In this document: in pieces, positions 18,067-26,063 of the stretch | Numbering within the stretch: position 1 is the first letter of the stretch | Layout: each line of letters starts with the position of its first letter | Origin: Bacillota bacterium | Lineage (GTDB): Bacteria; Bacillota; Clostridia; Saccharofermentanales; Fastidiosipilaceae | NCBI GenBank assembly: GCA_023420115.1 | Contig: JAEZWR010000067.1 | Coordinates: forward strand, 93,226 to 157,225 | Direction: 5' to 3' | DNA: 64,000 nt | Notes under the pieces: model-generated | The model's input: the letters and a program-made list of their open reading frames with translations, nothing else | Told to the model about the DNA's origin: nothing | Databases searched by the model: none | Program-made: the position numbers and the translations under genes

Positions 18067-19830
18067 ATGAGTACAAATAATATAGATAAATATATTTTCA
18101 AAGGAAATTACGTCCAAATTTCTGATATTAAAATTAATGTTGCATTATCACATGATGAAGAAATTGAGTTTCTAGAAGAAAAACTTAAGAAAATTTTAAA
18201 GGTAAAAAATAAGTCTGCCTTACCAGAGTATGTTATTCGTAGACGCTCAATAGATGCTAGAAAAGGCGTGCAAATAATATTTTCAGTCTTAATCAAAGAA
18301 GATGATCTTTCTCAAAGTAAAAAGAATTATCTTCTTAGGAACAAATTTGCAAATAGGGTAAGTTATCCAGAAAAAACTCATGAAGATGCTTTTTACGTAT
18401 ATCATCATGCAATTTCGCAGGGCACTTTTAGTACTGATGATAACTCATCTATTAATATTACTTCGCACAGAATCACTTCAACATTAATTACGGAAAAGAA
18501 AATAAATGCTGTAGTAATAGGCATGGGACCTGCTGGTCTATTTGCCGCTCTTGAATTGGCTAGATCTGGATATCCGCCAACAATTATTGAGAGGGGCAAG
18601 GCAGTTGAAGATAGGCAAATTGATTTTAATTTATTAAGGGAAAAAGGCATTCTTAATCCTGAATCGAACGCTCAATTTGGTGAGGGCGGTGCTGGCACTT
18701 TTAGTGATGGCAAGTTAACAAGTAGAATGAAAAATTCATATGTCGATCTTGTTCTAAGAAACTTTGTCAATTTTGGTGCCGATGAAAGTATTCTCTATGA
18801 TCAAAGGCCCCATATGGGTAGTGACTGTCTGCCACATATTCTTAAGAATTTGCGCCATGAACTACTTAAACTGGGAGTTAAAATTTTATTTTCTACTAGA
18901 GCTGAGGGTCTACAATTCAGTGATGGCAAGCTCACAGCAGTTAAAACAAATAGAGGGGAAATCAAATGTAATCAAGTTATTGTAGCCATAGGTCACAGTG
19001 CCAGAGATAGCTATGTTAACTTCTATAATAATGGGCTTATATTAGAGAATAAACCTTTTGCCATGGGCTTTAGAATAGAACATCGGCAAGAATTTATAAA
19101 TAAACAACAATATGGGAAGTATTTTAACAGTCCGCTTCTCGGTTCCGCAAACTATAGCGTTGTAGTACATCCCTTTAAAGAAGAACTACGACTAAAGGAG
19201 GAAAAAGAGAGAGCCATATATAGTTTCTGTATGTGTCCTGGTGGTGAAGTTATTCAAGCTTCTAGCTTCCCAGGTATGTTATGTGTTAATGGAATGAGTA
19301 ATCTAAAAAGAAATTCAGGAATAGCAAATTCAGCTCTTCTTTGTAGCATAGATGAAAGAGATTATGGTGATGAATTATTTGCCGGAATGAAATTCCAAGA
19401 GAGAATTGAGAAAATATGCTTCAAACTGGGTGGCAAAAACAACTATGCCCCAGCGGAATTATGCGAAGATTATCTAAATAAAAATACATCTGGTTTTGGC
19501 TTTGCGGATTTCTCTTCAACATTTAAACCCGGTCTTAAATTCGTAGATTTACACCAAGTGTATCCGAAATATATTAATGATTATTTTATTGAAGGACTTA
19601 AACTCATAGATAATATCTATCCAAATTATTCTAAAAATGCATTACTTATAGCTGCTGAAACTAGAAGTTCTGCTCCATTAAGAATGATACGAAACAAAGA
19701 AACACTAGAATCGATTGGGCTTGAAGGAGTATATCCTGCAGGCGAGGGAGCAGGTTATGCAGGGGGAATAGTAAGTTCTGCTGTAGATGGTATAAAGGTA
19801 TCTCGAGCACTTATTGACAAATGGAAATAA
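18067..19830 (+). CDS. COG2509-family FAD-dependent oxidoreductase
   Basis: A 587-aa flavoprotein of the widespread but poorly characterised COG2509 group. An N-terminal domain of about 140 residues precedes the dinucleotide-binding motif VVIGMGPAGLFAALELA at about 149-165. Then come the family hallmark FGEGGAGTFSDGKLTSR, an NAD(P)-type segment VIVAIGHSARDS, and the closing FAD contact YPAGEGAGYAGGI. The reaction is unknown. The start is the ATG at 18067 with GAGG 6 nt upstream; a TTG directly before it is ignored. The tRNA-Leu promoter overlaps its 3' end. Confidence 0.85.
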   Translation: MSTNNIDKYIFKGNYVQISDIKINVALSHDEEIEFLEEKLKKILKVKNKSALPEYVIRRRSIDARKGVQIIFSVLIKEDDLSQSKKNYLLRNKFANRVSYPEKTHEDAFYVYHHAISQGTFSTDDNSSINITSHRITSTLITEKKINAVVIGMGPAGLFAALELARSGYPPTIIERGKAVEDRQIDFNLLREKGILNPESNAQFGEGGAGTFSDGKLTSRMKNSYVDLVLRNFVNFGADESILYDQRPHMGSDCLPHILKNLRHELLKLGVKILFSTRAEGLQFSDGKLTAVKTNRGEIKCNQVIVAIGHSARDSYVNFYNNGLILENKPFAMGFRIEHRQEFINKQQYGKYFNSPLLGSANYSVVVHPFKEELRLKEEKERAIYSFCMCPGGEVIQASSFPGMLCVNGMSNLKRNSGIANSALLCSIDERDYGDELFAGMKFQERIEKICFKLGGKNNYAPAELCEDYLNKNTSGFGFADFSSTFKPGLKFVDLHQVYPKYINDYFIEGLKLIDNIYPNYSKNALLIAAETRSSAPLRMIRNKETLESIGLEGVYPAGEGAGYAGGIVSSAVDGIKVSRALIDKWK

Positions 19831-19842
19831 GTTATATAATAT
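19814..19842 (+). promoter_or_regulatory. Promoter of tRNA-Leu
   Basis: TTGACA at 19814-19819 and TAATAT at 19837-19842 have 17-nt spacing. They overlap the last codons of the flavoprotein gene and lie 12 nt before the tRNA. Confidence 0.6.
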
Positions 19843-19854
19843 AGACAAGCAATT

Positions 19855-19938
19855 GCCGGTGTGATGGAATTGGCAGACGTAGTGGACTCAAAATCCACCG
19901 GTGGTGACACCGTGCCGGTTCGAGTCCGGCCGCCGGCA
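19855..19938 (+). tRNA. tRNA-Leu (CAA anticodon)
   Basis: A class II tRNA with acceptor GCCGGTG/CGCCGGC and discriminator A. The anticodon loop CTCAAAA carries CAA, the long variable arm is GGTGGTGACACC, and the T-arm has GGTTCGAGTCC. CCA is not encoded. Confidence 0.93.
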
Positions 19939-19940
19939 AC

Positions 19941-19974
19941 AACTCTTTAGTTTATCGCTAGAGAGTTTTTTTTT
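19941..19974 (+). terminator. Terminator after tRNA-Leu
   Basis: The stem AACTCTTTAG/CTAGAGAGTT has a 7-nt loop and is followed by a long T run. Confidence 0.85.
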
Positions 19975-20233
19975 GCCAAACTATTAATTTATGTACATTA
20001 TTGACGATTACTATTAAGGTTCATTATATTCTTTGAAGTTTTTATAACTATTTATTTGTGAGTTATCAGCCATTAAGCAAGTATGGATTAACATATCTAG
20101 CATATTTTGACTTAATTTATTTACCTTTTGATACATCATTAAGTAAAAATTTATTTATAATTAGCTTGCTTTGCAAATTTGCAGAGCATAATTTTCTACT
20201 ACAGTATTAATAAAGGAAGAAAGGACAATAAAA

Positions 20234-20491
20234 ATGTCATTAATTGCATGGTTAATTATTGGTGGTCTAGCAGGTTGGATTGCAAGTAAAATAATGAATC
20301 GTGATGCAGAAATGGGTGTTATCAAGAATATCGTAGTCGGTATAATTGGTTCATATGTTGGGGGTTTTGTCTTAGGCTTAATCACTCATACCGATGTAAT
20401 CAGAGGTTTCAATATTGGAACTCTCATTACAGCTATCCTCGGATCATGCATTTTCCTCTGGATTTTGAATCTTATTCAGGGAAGAAAATAA
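20234..20491 (+). CDS. GlsB/YeaQ/YmgE-family small membrane protein
   Basis: An 85-aa protein of the transglycosylase-associated family: LIAWLIIGGLAGWIASKIM at the start, then IKNIVVGIIGSYVGGFVLG and a third hydrophobic segment. These glycine-rich three-helix proteins are associated with general stress response and cell-envelope integrity; no reaction is known. The ATG is preceded by GGAAGAAAGGA and the gene stands alone between two terminators. Confidence 0.88.
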   Translation: MSLIAWLIIGGLAGWIASKIMNRDAEMGVIKNIVVGIIGSYVGGFVLGLITHTDVIRGFNIGTLITAILGSCIFLWILNLIQGRK

Positions 20492-20510
20492 GGTATAGCA
20501 AAAATCATCA

Positions 20511-20541
20511 AAAAAGGACTGGCTTATGTCAGTCCTTTTTT
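20511..20541 (+). terminator. Terminator after the GlsB-like gene
   Basis: AAGGACTG/CAGTCCTT has a 7-nt loop, with A residues before and a T run after. Confidence 0.85.
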
Positions 20542-20672
20542 ATACCTAATCATTTTATACTCGCGAAAGTTAATATTAATATACCAAAAGCAAAATTTGT
20601 ATTGTATTGGTAATGAAATATGTTTCTCTGACGATAATTAATATATAAAAATTATATTTTATTATTTCATTT

Positions 20673-20708
20673 CGAACATATATTTGATATACTTCGAACA
20701 TATTTTCT
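20673..20708 (+). promoter_or_regulatory. Two LexA (SOS) box-like sites upstream of dinB
   Basis: CGAACATATATTTG (20673-20686) and CGAACATATTTTCT (20695-20708) each have a perfect CGAAC half-site and a 3-of-5 match to the second half of the Gram-positive consensus CGAAC-N4-GTTCG. Their starts are 22 bp apart, two helical turns. They directly precede an SOS-type polymerase gene, and lexA is present at 47 kb. Confidence 0.55.
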
Positions 20709-20726
20709 TTTTGTTTGGAGTTTGGC

Positions 20727-22010
20727 ATGAATTCATTATTAAATAATACTCTTTCACCATCCCTTGTTGAACAAGTTAACTCAAAAAATAAAAGGCATGA
20801 GAAAAAAATATTTATGCACATAGATTGCAATAACTTTTTTGCCAATGTTGAACTTATGTCTTATCCTCATCTTATATCTAAACCTGTAGCTGTAGCGGGT
20901 GATCCACGCAAAAGACATGGAATTATTCTAGCCAAAAATTCAATAGCTAAAAATTTTTCTATCCAAACAGCTGAAACTATATATTCCGCTATAACTAAGT
21001 GTCCACACTTAGTTATTCTTCCTGCCAACATGTGGAAATATACACTAATGAGTAAAAAATTGAACTCAATATATCGTCGCTTTTCTTGTAATGTAGAAAC
21101 TTTCAGTATTGATGAATCTTTTATGGAAATAAACTCTACATGGCATCTATTTGCAAACTCTCCCTTAAAATTTGCCAAAATTATAAAAGATGAAATATAT
21201 AAACAAACTAAATGCACTGTATCTATCGGTATCTCAGATAATAAAATTCTTGCCAAACTTGCCTCAGATTTTAAATCTGAAAAAGGAATATCTATGATCT
21301 TTTCAGATAAAATGAATAATCTCGATAAACTTCCAGTCGAAAGTTTAATGAATATAGGGAAGCATACTAAAGAGCTTTTGGAAAAATATAATATAGAAAC
21401 CTTGTCTGAACTTCTAAGCTTAAACTCCGAATTTACATATACTTTATTTGGGAAATCTGGTCTTAATATAAAAAATAATATCTCAGGACAGGAGATAAAA
21501 ATTAATTCAATTCTAGGTTCTGATGACGGAACTGAAGAAAATAAAAGTATCAGTCTAAGTAGAACCTTTTCTAAAGATATAAGTGATTTTAAATACATAG
21601 ACTTGGCCTGCAGATTTATTCTAGATTGTTTAACTAGAGAACTTAAAAATAATAATAGAGGTGCAAGAGGTTTGGCTATTTATATTCGTTTCTCCGATTT
21701 TGATGAAGCCCAGAAGCAATATAGTTATCAATATTCAAGAAATAAGTTCAGTGATTTTTTCTCTGATGCAATTAGTATATTAATAGATTTATATCGACTT
21801 AAAAATAAACCTATAAGAAAAATAGGTTTAAAATTATTTATGCTGTCTGAATTATCTTCAGATAACAAGCAAATTAATCTAGATGAGTTATATACAATAA
21901 ATAATAGACCTACTAAAGAAACAAATTTTAAACTTGAGTACATCTTAAATAATATAAGAAATGAATTCGGTTATGACAGTTTATTTACAGCTAGTCAGAT
22001 ATATAAATGA
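20727..22010 (+). CDS. dinB: Y-family DNA polymerase (DinB/UvrX type)
   Basis: An error-prone translesion polymerase of 427 aa. Catalytic motifs are visible: FMHIDCNNFFANVE near residue 29 with the first metal-binding Asp, VETFSIDESFMEI with the Asp-Glu pair near 130, and CTVSIGISDNKILAKLASD for the fingers/palm. The thumb and little-finger domains follow to the end. The ATG at 20727 is preceded 6 nt upstream by GGAG. The LexA-like boxes suggest DNA-damage induction. The foreign element begins about 30 nt after its stop. Confidence 0.93.
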   Translation: MNSLLNNTLSPSLVEQVNSKNKRHEKKIFMHIDCNNFFANVELMSYPHLISKPVAVAGDPRKRHGIILAKNSIAKNFSIQTAETIYSAITKCPHLVILPANMWKYTLMSKKLNSIYRRFSCNVETFSIDESFMEINSTWHLFANSPLKFAKIIKDEIYKQTKCTVSIGISDNKILAKLASDFKSEKGISMIFSDKMNNLDKLPVESLMNIGKHTKELLEKYNIETLSELLSLNSEFTYTLFGKSGLNIKNNISGQEIKINSILGSDDGTEENKSISLSRTFSKDISDFKYIDLACRFILDCLTRELKNNNRGARGLAIYIRFSDFDEAQKQYSYQYSRNKFSDFFSDAISILIDLYRLKNKPIRKIGLKLFMLSELSSDNKQINLDELYTINNRPTKETNFKLEYILNNIRNEFGYDSLFTASQIYK

Positions 22011-22012
22011 AA

Positions 22013-22040
22013 AGGTAATCTTCCTTGGGGATTATTTTTT
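22013..22040 (+). terminator. Terminator of dinB
   Basis: TAATCTTC pairs with GGGGATTA, using two G-U pairs, and is followed by a T run. It coincides with one arm of an inverted repeat flanking the integrated element. Confidence 0.6.
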
Positions 22041-22045
22041 AGGGT

Positions 22046-22094
22046 AAAGAAAAAGCAGAGCGTGACGGGGTTTGGGTGTCGTGCTCTGCTTTAG
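22046..22094 (-). terminator. Terminator of the recombinase gene
   Basis: AAAGCAGAGC and GCTCTGCTTT form a 10-bp stem with a GC-rich loop. On the minus strand it overlaps the recombinase stop and runs into T residues. Confidence 0.7.
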
Positions 22095-23734
22095 TTTTTC
22101 TCGGGTTCGATGTTTCCGATGAAGTTCCAGTAAATGTGGATGGTTTGGTTTTTCTTTCGTGTGCCGGGGATTTTTTCGGCTTGCTCGACTTCAATTCTTT
22201 CCACGAAGGTTCGGATGATTTCTGGGGTTAGTTCTTGAATGTCGGTGTACTTTCGTACTTGGGTTAAGAAGGCATCGGTGTTTGCCATTTGGGTTTTGGC
22301 TTCATGCAAAATGCCACGCAGTTCGGATATTCGTTGTTCTAGGAGGCGTTGTTCGGTGTCGTAGTTGCTTTGCAGTTTGACGTAGCGTTCATCCGAGACT
22401 TTTCCGTCGAGGTTGTCTTCGTAGAGGTGTTGCATGATCTGATCGAGTTTGCGGTTTCTTGCTTCGGCTTCTTCGAGTTCTTTGGTGTGTTTGCGCAAGT
22501 TCTTCGTCATCTCCGAAGCATGTTTTTTCTCGAGCAGGCTCACGAAGTCTTGTTCGTGTTTTCTTGCGTAGGCGGTGATGTCGCGTAGTTCTTGTAAGAG
22601 GATGGCATCTAGTTCTTTGTTTTTGATGATGTGGTTGGTGCATTTTCCTCGGTTCTTACGATACGTCCCGCAGACAAAGTATTCATTTTCTTCTTTGATG
22701 TTTCCGCCTCTAGTTTGGTAGAGTTTTGCCCCGCAGTCAGCACAGTAGAGCATGCCGGATAGGACGGGCATTTCCCCTTTGAGAGTGCGTCTTCGTTTGC
22801 CGCTTCTGAGCTTTTGTACGATGGCAAAGGTCTCCTCGTCCACAATGGCTTCGTGGGTGTTTTTGAAGACGAGCCGGTCTTTGGGATCGGTCTTGATTTG
22901 CTTTTTGCTTTTGAACGATTTCTTGGTTGTTTTGAAGTTAACGGTGTGTCCTGCGTATTCTTGGCGCTCGAGCATTTGAGCGATGGTAGCGGCTGTCCAA
23001 AAGTAGGGATCCTCGCTGGGTTTTCTTGGGTGCTTGATGCCTTGCTCAGCATAATAGGCGGCAGGCGTGAGTACCTTTTGTTCTTTTAGGTGGTTGGCGA
23101 TATGGCTGGTGCCGTATCCAGCAACACATAGGCGGAATACTTCACGCACGATGGGCGCGGTCTCTTCGTCAATGATCCAGCAGGTTTTGTCTTCCGGGTC
23201 TTTCAAATAGCCGTAAGGGGGTATGGGGGCTAAGGCTTTTCCGGATTGTCCTTTGGCTTTGAATACCGCACGGATTTTGCGGCTGGTGTCTTTGGCATAG
23301 AACTCATTAAAGATGTTGATGAAGGGGGTCATGTCGTTGTCTTGTGCGTTGGCAGAGTCAACCCCATTATTGATGGCAATAAAGCGTACGTCTGAAGACG
23401 GGAAAAGAACTTCGGTGTAGTAACCGACTTTGAGATAGTCGCGCCCAAGACGGCTCATGTCTTTGACGATGAGCGTGCCGATGCATCCTTCTTCAATCAG
23501 GGTGTTCAGGCGCATCCAGTCTGGGCGGTCGAAATTGGTTCCGGAATAGCCGTCATCGACAAAAAACTGTGTGTTGGAAAAATGGTTCTCGTCGGCGTAT
23601 TTTTGCAGCATCACTTTTTGGTTGGTGATGGAATTGGATTCGCCTTGCAGTTCATCGTCTTTGGATAGGCGGCAATACAGTGCTGTGATTTTGTCCAAAG
23701 CAGAGCCAGGCTGCTTTTGTGTTTGTGTTTTCAT
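22091..23734 (-). CDS. Large serine recombinase (TnpX/TndX type)
   Basis: This 547-aa site-specific recombinase should excise and integrate the element. The resolvase domain opens with ALYCRLSKDDELQGESNSI, containing the catalytic Ser of the motif YxRxS-like start, and includes VKDMSRLGRDYL. A recombinase domain (about 180-300) is followed by a zinc ribbon, MLYCADCGAKL then YFVCGTYRKNRGKCTNH, a coiled-coil region (about 400-470) and a DUF4368-like end, IIRTFVERIEVEQ. That order is typical of Tn4451/Tn5397-type transposases. AAGGAGGG precedes the ATG at 23734. Confidence 0.92.
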   Translation of the reverse strand: MKTQTQKQPGSALDKITALYCRLSKDDELQGESNSITNQKVMLQKYADENHFSNTQFFVDDGYSGTNFDRPDWMRLNTLIEEGCIGTLIVKDMSRLGRDYLKVGYYTEVLFPSSDVRFIAINNGVDSANAQDNDMTPFINIFNEFYAKDTSRKIRAVFKAKGQSGKALAPIPPYGYLKDPEDKTCWIIDEETAPIVREVFRLCVAGYGTSHIANHLKEQKVLTPAAYYAEQGIKHPRKPSEDPYFWTAATIAQMLERQEYAGHTVNFKTTKKSFKSKKQIKTDPKDRLVFKNTHEAIVDEETFAIVQKLRSGKRRRTLKGEMPVLSGMLYCADCGAKLYQTRGGNIKEENEYFVCGTYRKNRGKCTNHIIKNKELDAILLQELRDITAYARKHEQDFVSLLEKKHASEMTKNLRKHTKELEEAEARNRKLDQIMQHLYEDNLDGKVSDERYVKLQSNYDTEQRLLEQRISELRGILHEAKTQMANTDAFLTQVRKYTDIQELTPEIIRTFVERIEVEQAEKIPGTRKKNQTIHIYWNFIGNIEPEKN

Positions 23735-23768
23735 TGGGCTTTCCCTCCTTTCTGAGCAGCCTGTTTGT

Positions 23769-23804
23769 GTGTCTATACATCACTCTGCTTGGGTGAATAG
23801 TCAA
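23769..23804 (-). promoter_or_regulatory. Promoter of the recombinase gene
   Basis: On the minus strand, TTGACT (23804-23799) and GATGTA (23781-23776) have 17-nt spacing. The segment after the -10, GTGTCTATACATCACTCT on the plus strand, is almost identical to a site at 33648-33665 near the other end of the element. Confidence 0.5.
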
Positions 23805-23819
23805 CTAGACTGTGTCTGT

Positions 23820-23966
23820 TTATTTGGGCGGGCTGGCGCAGCGATATGGCGTGGTTTTAATGAGCCGTCCAATCTTTTGCAGTGGCGTTTCTCGTGCCTG
23901 TTTGGCGATATGGTTTTTAATCGTGAACAAGGCGTTGCCGACCTTGATTTGGTGTGTGCGTTCCAT
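23820..23966 (-). CDS. TnpW-like transposon-encoded miniprotein
   Basis: A 48-aa frame with an excellent AAGGAGG ribosome site (23974-23980) starting at the ATG at 23966. The sequence contains IKVGNALFTIKN followed by ETPLQKIGRLI, which resembles the TnpW family carried by Tn4451-group elements: a short beta-strand opening and a conserved (D/Q)KIxRLI ending. Its function is not known. The position between capsid gene and recombinase and the strong ribosome site support a real gene. Confidence 0.6.
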   Translation of the reverse strand: MERTHQIKVGNALFTIKNHIAKQARETPLQKIGRLIKTTPYRCASPPK

Positions 23967-24041
23967 AACAGAACCTCCTTGTCGATGTTGAGAGGGCAAA
24001 GGGGACTTCGTCGTGAAATCCCCTTTGCATCTCTAACGGGG

Positions 24042-24971
24042 TTAGATGGAAGTCATCTGCATGGTGCAAATGGCTTCTGGGTGGATGAGTACGGCTTCCA
24101 GATACTCCATGCACAGATACGCGATACGGTTTTCGAGAGCATAGAGTTCTGTGAGTGGACGGATGGTTGGTGTTCTTCGAGGAACAATCCAGTAAGAGCT
24201 AAAATCTCCGAACAAGATAGGCGTGTTGCCTTCTTGAATCTGCGGCATCTCGTTGATGATGGTGACCGGTTTTCCTAGGAGCAGTCCATCCGCTTCATTC
24301 CAGAGATACCGCCCAGAGTCGTCTTTGAGCATGCGCACAACAAGAGCGGTCTTGTCGCTAAACACCCATCTGGCGTTTTTGCGGTAGTCATCGGGAACGG
24401 ACAAGAACAACTCCATGAGGGCTTTTGCGTTTATCTCCTTGGTTTTTACTGATGGTTTTGCGCCTTTGTCTGGGTGCAATAGTCCGGTAGGCTCCAGATC
24501 GTTTTTGCCGTAGAGAAACCCTTCGATTTCTCCTTTTGCCAAAGTTTTAGCGATACTTGTTGTCAGGAGCTTTTGAAAGCCTTTGGTTTCCTCCATGAAG
24601 TCACGGTCAAACTGCAAAATGGCACTGAGCCTGTGCGAATGAAGGATGTGTCTCTTGAGTTTTCCTGTGATATCTTCTGGGTCGATGCCATCGGCGGGTT
24701 TTACCCACTTAGCTTTCGAGTGATGCTTGTAGGCAAAGAGGGTATAGTCCCCGTCACAGCCGGCGACTACCGTGCAGATTTGGCGCAACGGGTTGTGTTC
24801 GCAAAGCGCTTCGAGAAGCATTTTTTCGTCTTTTTCGGGGAAGAAATAAGTGCCGTTGGCCTTTTCTTTTCCAAAGAGAAGAGATTTCTCGTTATGAGGT
24901 TTTCCTTTGAGCGCGTTCCAGAAGTCCGTGTTGTAGTAGTCGGTCGTTAAAACAACTTTGTTATTAGGCAC
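24042..24971 (-). CDS. HK97-type major capsid protein (orphan)
   Basis: The 309-aa product has the layout of an HK97-fold phage capsid protein: an E-loop-like region with AKWVKPADGIDPEDI, then LQFDRDFMEETKGFQKLLTT, IEGFLYG followed by GLL, ARWVFSDKTALVVRMLKD with GRYLW, LLLGKPVTIINEMPQ and ILFGDFSSYWIVPRR. The usual N-terminal scaffold-like delta domain of about 100 residues is missing. I chose the GTG at 24971 because GGAGG lies 7 nt upstream and the longer frame to 25145 overlaps the preceding gene. No portal, protease or terminase gene is nearby, which is unusual for a capsid gene. Confidence 0.75.
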   Translation of the reverse strand: MPNNKVVLTTDYYNTDFWNALKGKPHNEKSLLFGKEKANGTYFFPEKDEKMLLEALCEHNPLRQICTVVAGCDGDYTLFAYKHHSKAKWVKPADGIDPEDITGKLKRHILHSHRLSAILQFDRDFMEETKGFQKLLTTSIAKTLAKGEIEGFLYGKNDLEPTGLLHPDKGAKPSVKTKEINAKALMELFLSVPDDYRKNARWVFSDKTALVVRMLKDDSGRYLWNEADGLLLGKPVTIINEMPQIQEGNTPILFGDFSSYWIVPRRTPTIRPLTELYALENRIAYLCMEYLEAVLIHPEAICTMQMTSI

Positions 24972-24973
24972 GG

Positions 24974-25279
24974 TTATTCCTCCAATCCTTTCTTGCAGTG
25001 CGGGCAGTGATACCAAGAGTGGGTGTATCCGTTCGATTGGATGTTGTAGGGCTTCAAACGCTGTTTGCACTTCGGACAGAGAATGTCGAACTGAAAGGTG
25101 TCTTCCAGCGTGTGATAATCCTGGGTATGCAAGCGGTAGTAGCACGTCACCGATCCATTGGGTAAGCGTTCTAAGTAGTCACTCAGGTAGTACGCGCTTT
25201 GGGGTTGGGTTTGTAAGGTTGTAGACGGAAATAATGTTGTTCCGCCTTTTTGGTACGTGTGTAAGAGATAATTCGCCAT
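24974..25279 (-). CDS. Zinc-ribbon miniprotein A
   Basis: I do not recognise a named family. The 101-aa protein ends in a zinc ribbon made by CPKCKQRL and YHCPHCKKG, separated by about 20 residues. The N-terminal part has LSDYLERLPNGSVTCYYRL. Miniprotein B nearby (25575-25856) has the same plan, LSELSENFYLLEGC then CPKC and CPNCKKG, so they are probably paralogues. AGGAGG precedes the ATG. It lies 2 nt before the capsid start, so the two are likely translated together. Confidence 0.6.
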   Translation of the reverse strand: MANYLLHTYQKGGTTLFPSTTLQTQPQSAYYLSDYLERLPNGSVTCYYRLHTQDYHTLEDTFQFDILCPKCKQRLKPYNIQSNGYTHSWYHCPHCKKGLEE

Positions 25280-25320
25280 TTGTTGTTCCTCCTATTTCAT
25301 GGATTGAAAATGTGTGTGGT

Positions 25321-25575
25321 TCATCGCTCATCCAGTGGCGTGAAACGTTGGTTGCAGTAGCTCAGTGCTTCTTCGTAGCTTTCAAACCATAAGTTGCAGG
25401 TGTCATAAGCTACGCACCACAACACGGGTTTTTGATGCAGCTGCTTGGAGAGAATCACCAGCTGTTTGTTGCGGTCTTTGAGTAAGCGAACGCAGCGGTA
25501 TCGGTCGTTGGAAAAATACTCGCAGTCCTTTTGCGTCATTTTCCTCGGGTCACCGATCCAGACTTTTCGTCCCAT
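25321..25575 (-). CDS. Hypothetical element protein, 84 aa
   Basis: I do not recognise this protein. It starts MGRKVWIGDPRKMTQKDCEY and contains scattered aromatics and four cysteines without a clear metal motif. I chose the ATG at 25575 because AAGGAGAA precedes it and it overlaps the stop of the upstream zinc-ribbon gene by one base (ATGA type). The longer frame to 25659 lies within that gene. It is sandwiched between two zinc-ribbon paralogues and presumably acts with them. Confidence 0.55.
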   Translation of the reverse strand: MGRKVWIGDPRKMTQKDCEYFSNDRYRCVRLLKDRNKQLVILSKQLHQKPVLWCVAYDTCNLWFESYEEALSYCNQRFTPLDER

Positions 25576-25856
25576 CACTTTTCTCCTTTCTTGCAGTTCG
25601 GACAGCGGAAGAAATAAGTGTCTGGCTCGATCTGGAGTAGATTCATGGACTGTTGGCACTTCGGACAGTGCACATTTAGTCGCTGATGGCAGCCTTCTAA
25701 GAGGTAGAAGTTTTCGCTGAGTTCTGAAAGATAGGGCTGATTTTTCTCATCGGGTGGATACTCCGATGGAAACAGCGGAACTTTGTCTTCTACTCGGCTT
25801 CCATCAATGAGTGGATAGAACTTCCCATAAGGGAATTTCGGTAGTTTTTTGCTCAT
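25575..25856 (-). CDS. Zinc-ribbon miniprotein B
   Basis: A 93-aa protein beginning KKLPKFPYGKFYPLIDGS and ending in a zinc ribbon with CPKCQQSM and FRCPNCKKG. It resembles miniprotein A in its second half. AAGGAGAAACC precedes the ATG. It is the first gene downstream of the structured, gene-free stretch after the primase, and probably heads a short operon that leads through the 84-aa protein and miniprotein A to the capsid gene. Binding to nucleic acid or to a partner protein is plausible for such ribbons but not shown. Confidence 0.6.
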   Translation of the reverse strand: MSKKLPKFPYGKFYPLIDGSRVEDKVPLFPSEYPPDEKNQPYLSELSENFYLLEGCHQRLNVHCPKCQQSMNLLQIEPDTYFFRCPNCKKGEK

Positions 25857-25861
25857 GGTTT

Positions 25862-25990
25862 CTCCTTTCTTGAAATGCGGGGGTTAATCCCCTGTTTGAA
25901 TCCGCGGTTTTGTACGCGAGACCCCGGCACCGTTCCCCTGAAGGGTTGCGGTAGAGATTGAACTCCCCCTAGGGGGGTGGGTTTTAGACA
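25862..25990 (-). ncRNA. Candidate structured leader RNA
   Basis: Between the primase stop and miniprotein B, several GC-rich hairpins can form in about 100 nt: CCCCCTAGGGGG (25965-25976), CCC/GGG around TGAA (25936-25945), CGCG/CGCG (25903-25918) and GGGG/CCCC around TTAAT (25880-25892). An in-frame 49-codon reading starts in this stretch but lacks a properly spaced ribosome site. Structure is inferred by eye only. Confidence 0.3.
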
Positions 25991-26063
25991 ATCAAGCGAC
26001 ATCACCTCCTTTGCGGGTGTGAGAAACACTGTGGTGGGTTTCTTTGATTGGCTCTGATGTGCT

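Noticed and set aside
20727..22010. dinB truncated by the element insertion
   Set aside because: The protein ends in a natural-looking C-terminus and is followed by a hairpin terminator before the GC shift, so the gene seems intact.
23571..24278. 235-codon plus-strand frame opposite the recombinase, TnpW-like and capsid genes
   Set aside because: It is a shadow of three well-supported minus-strand genes, with composition that follows the opposite strand.
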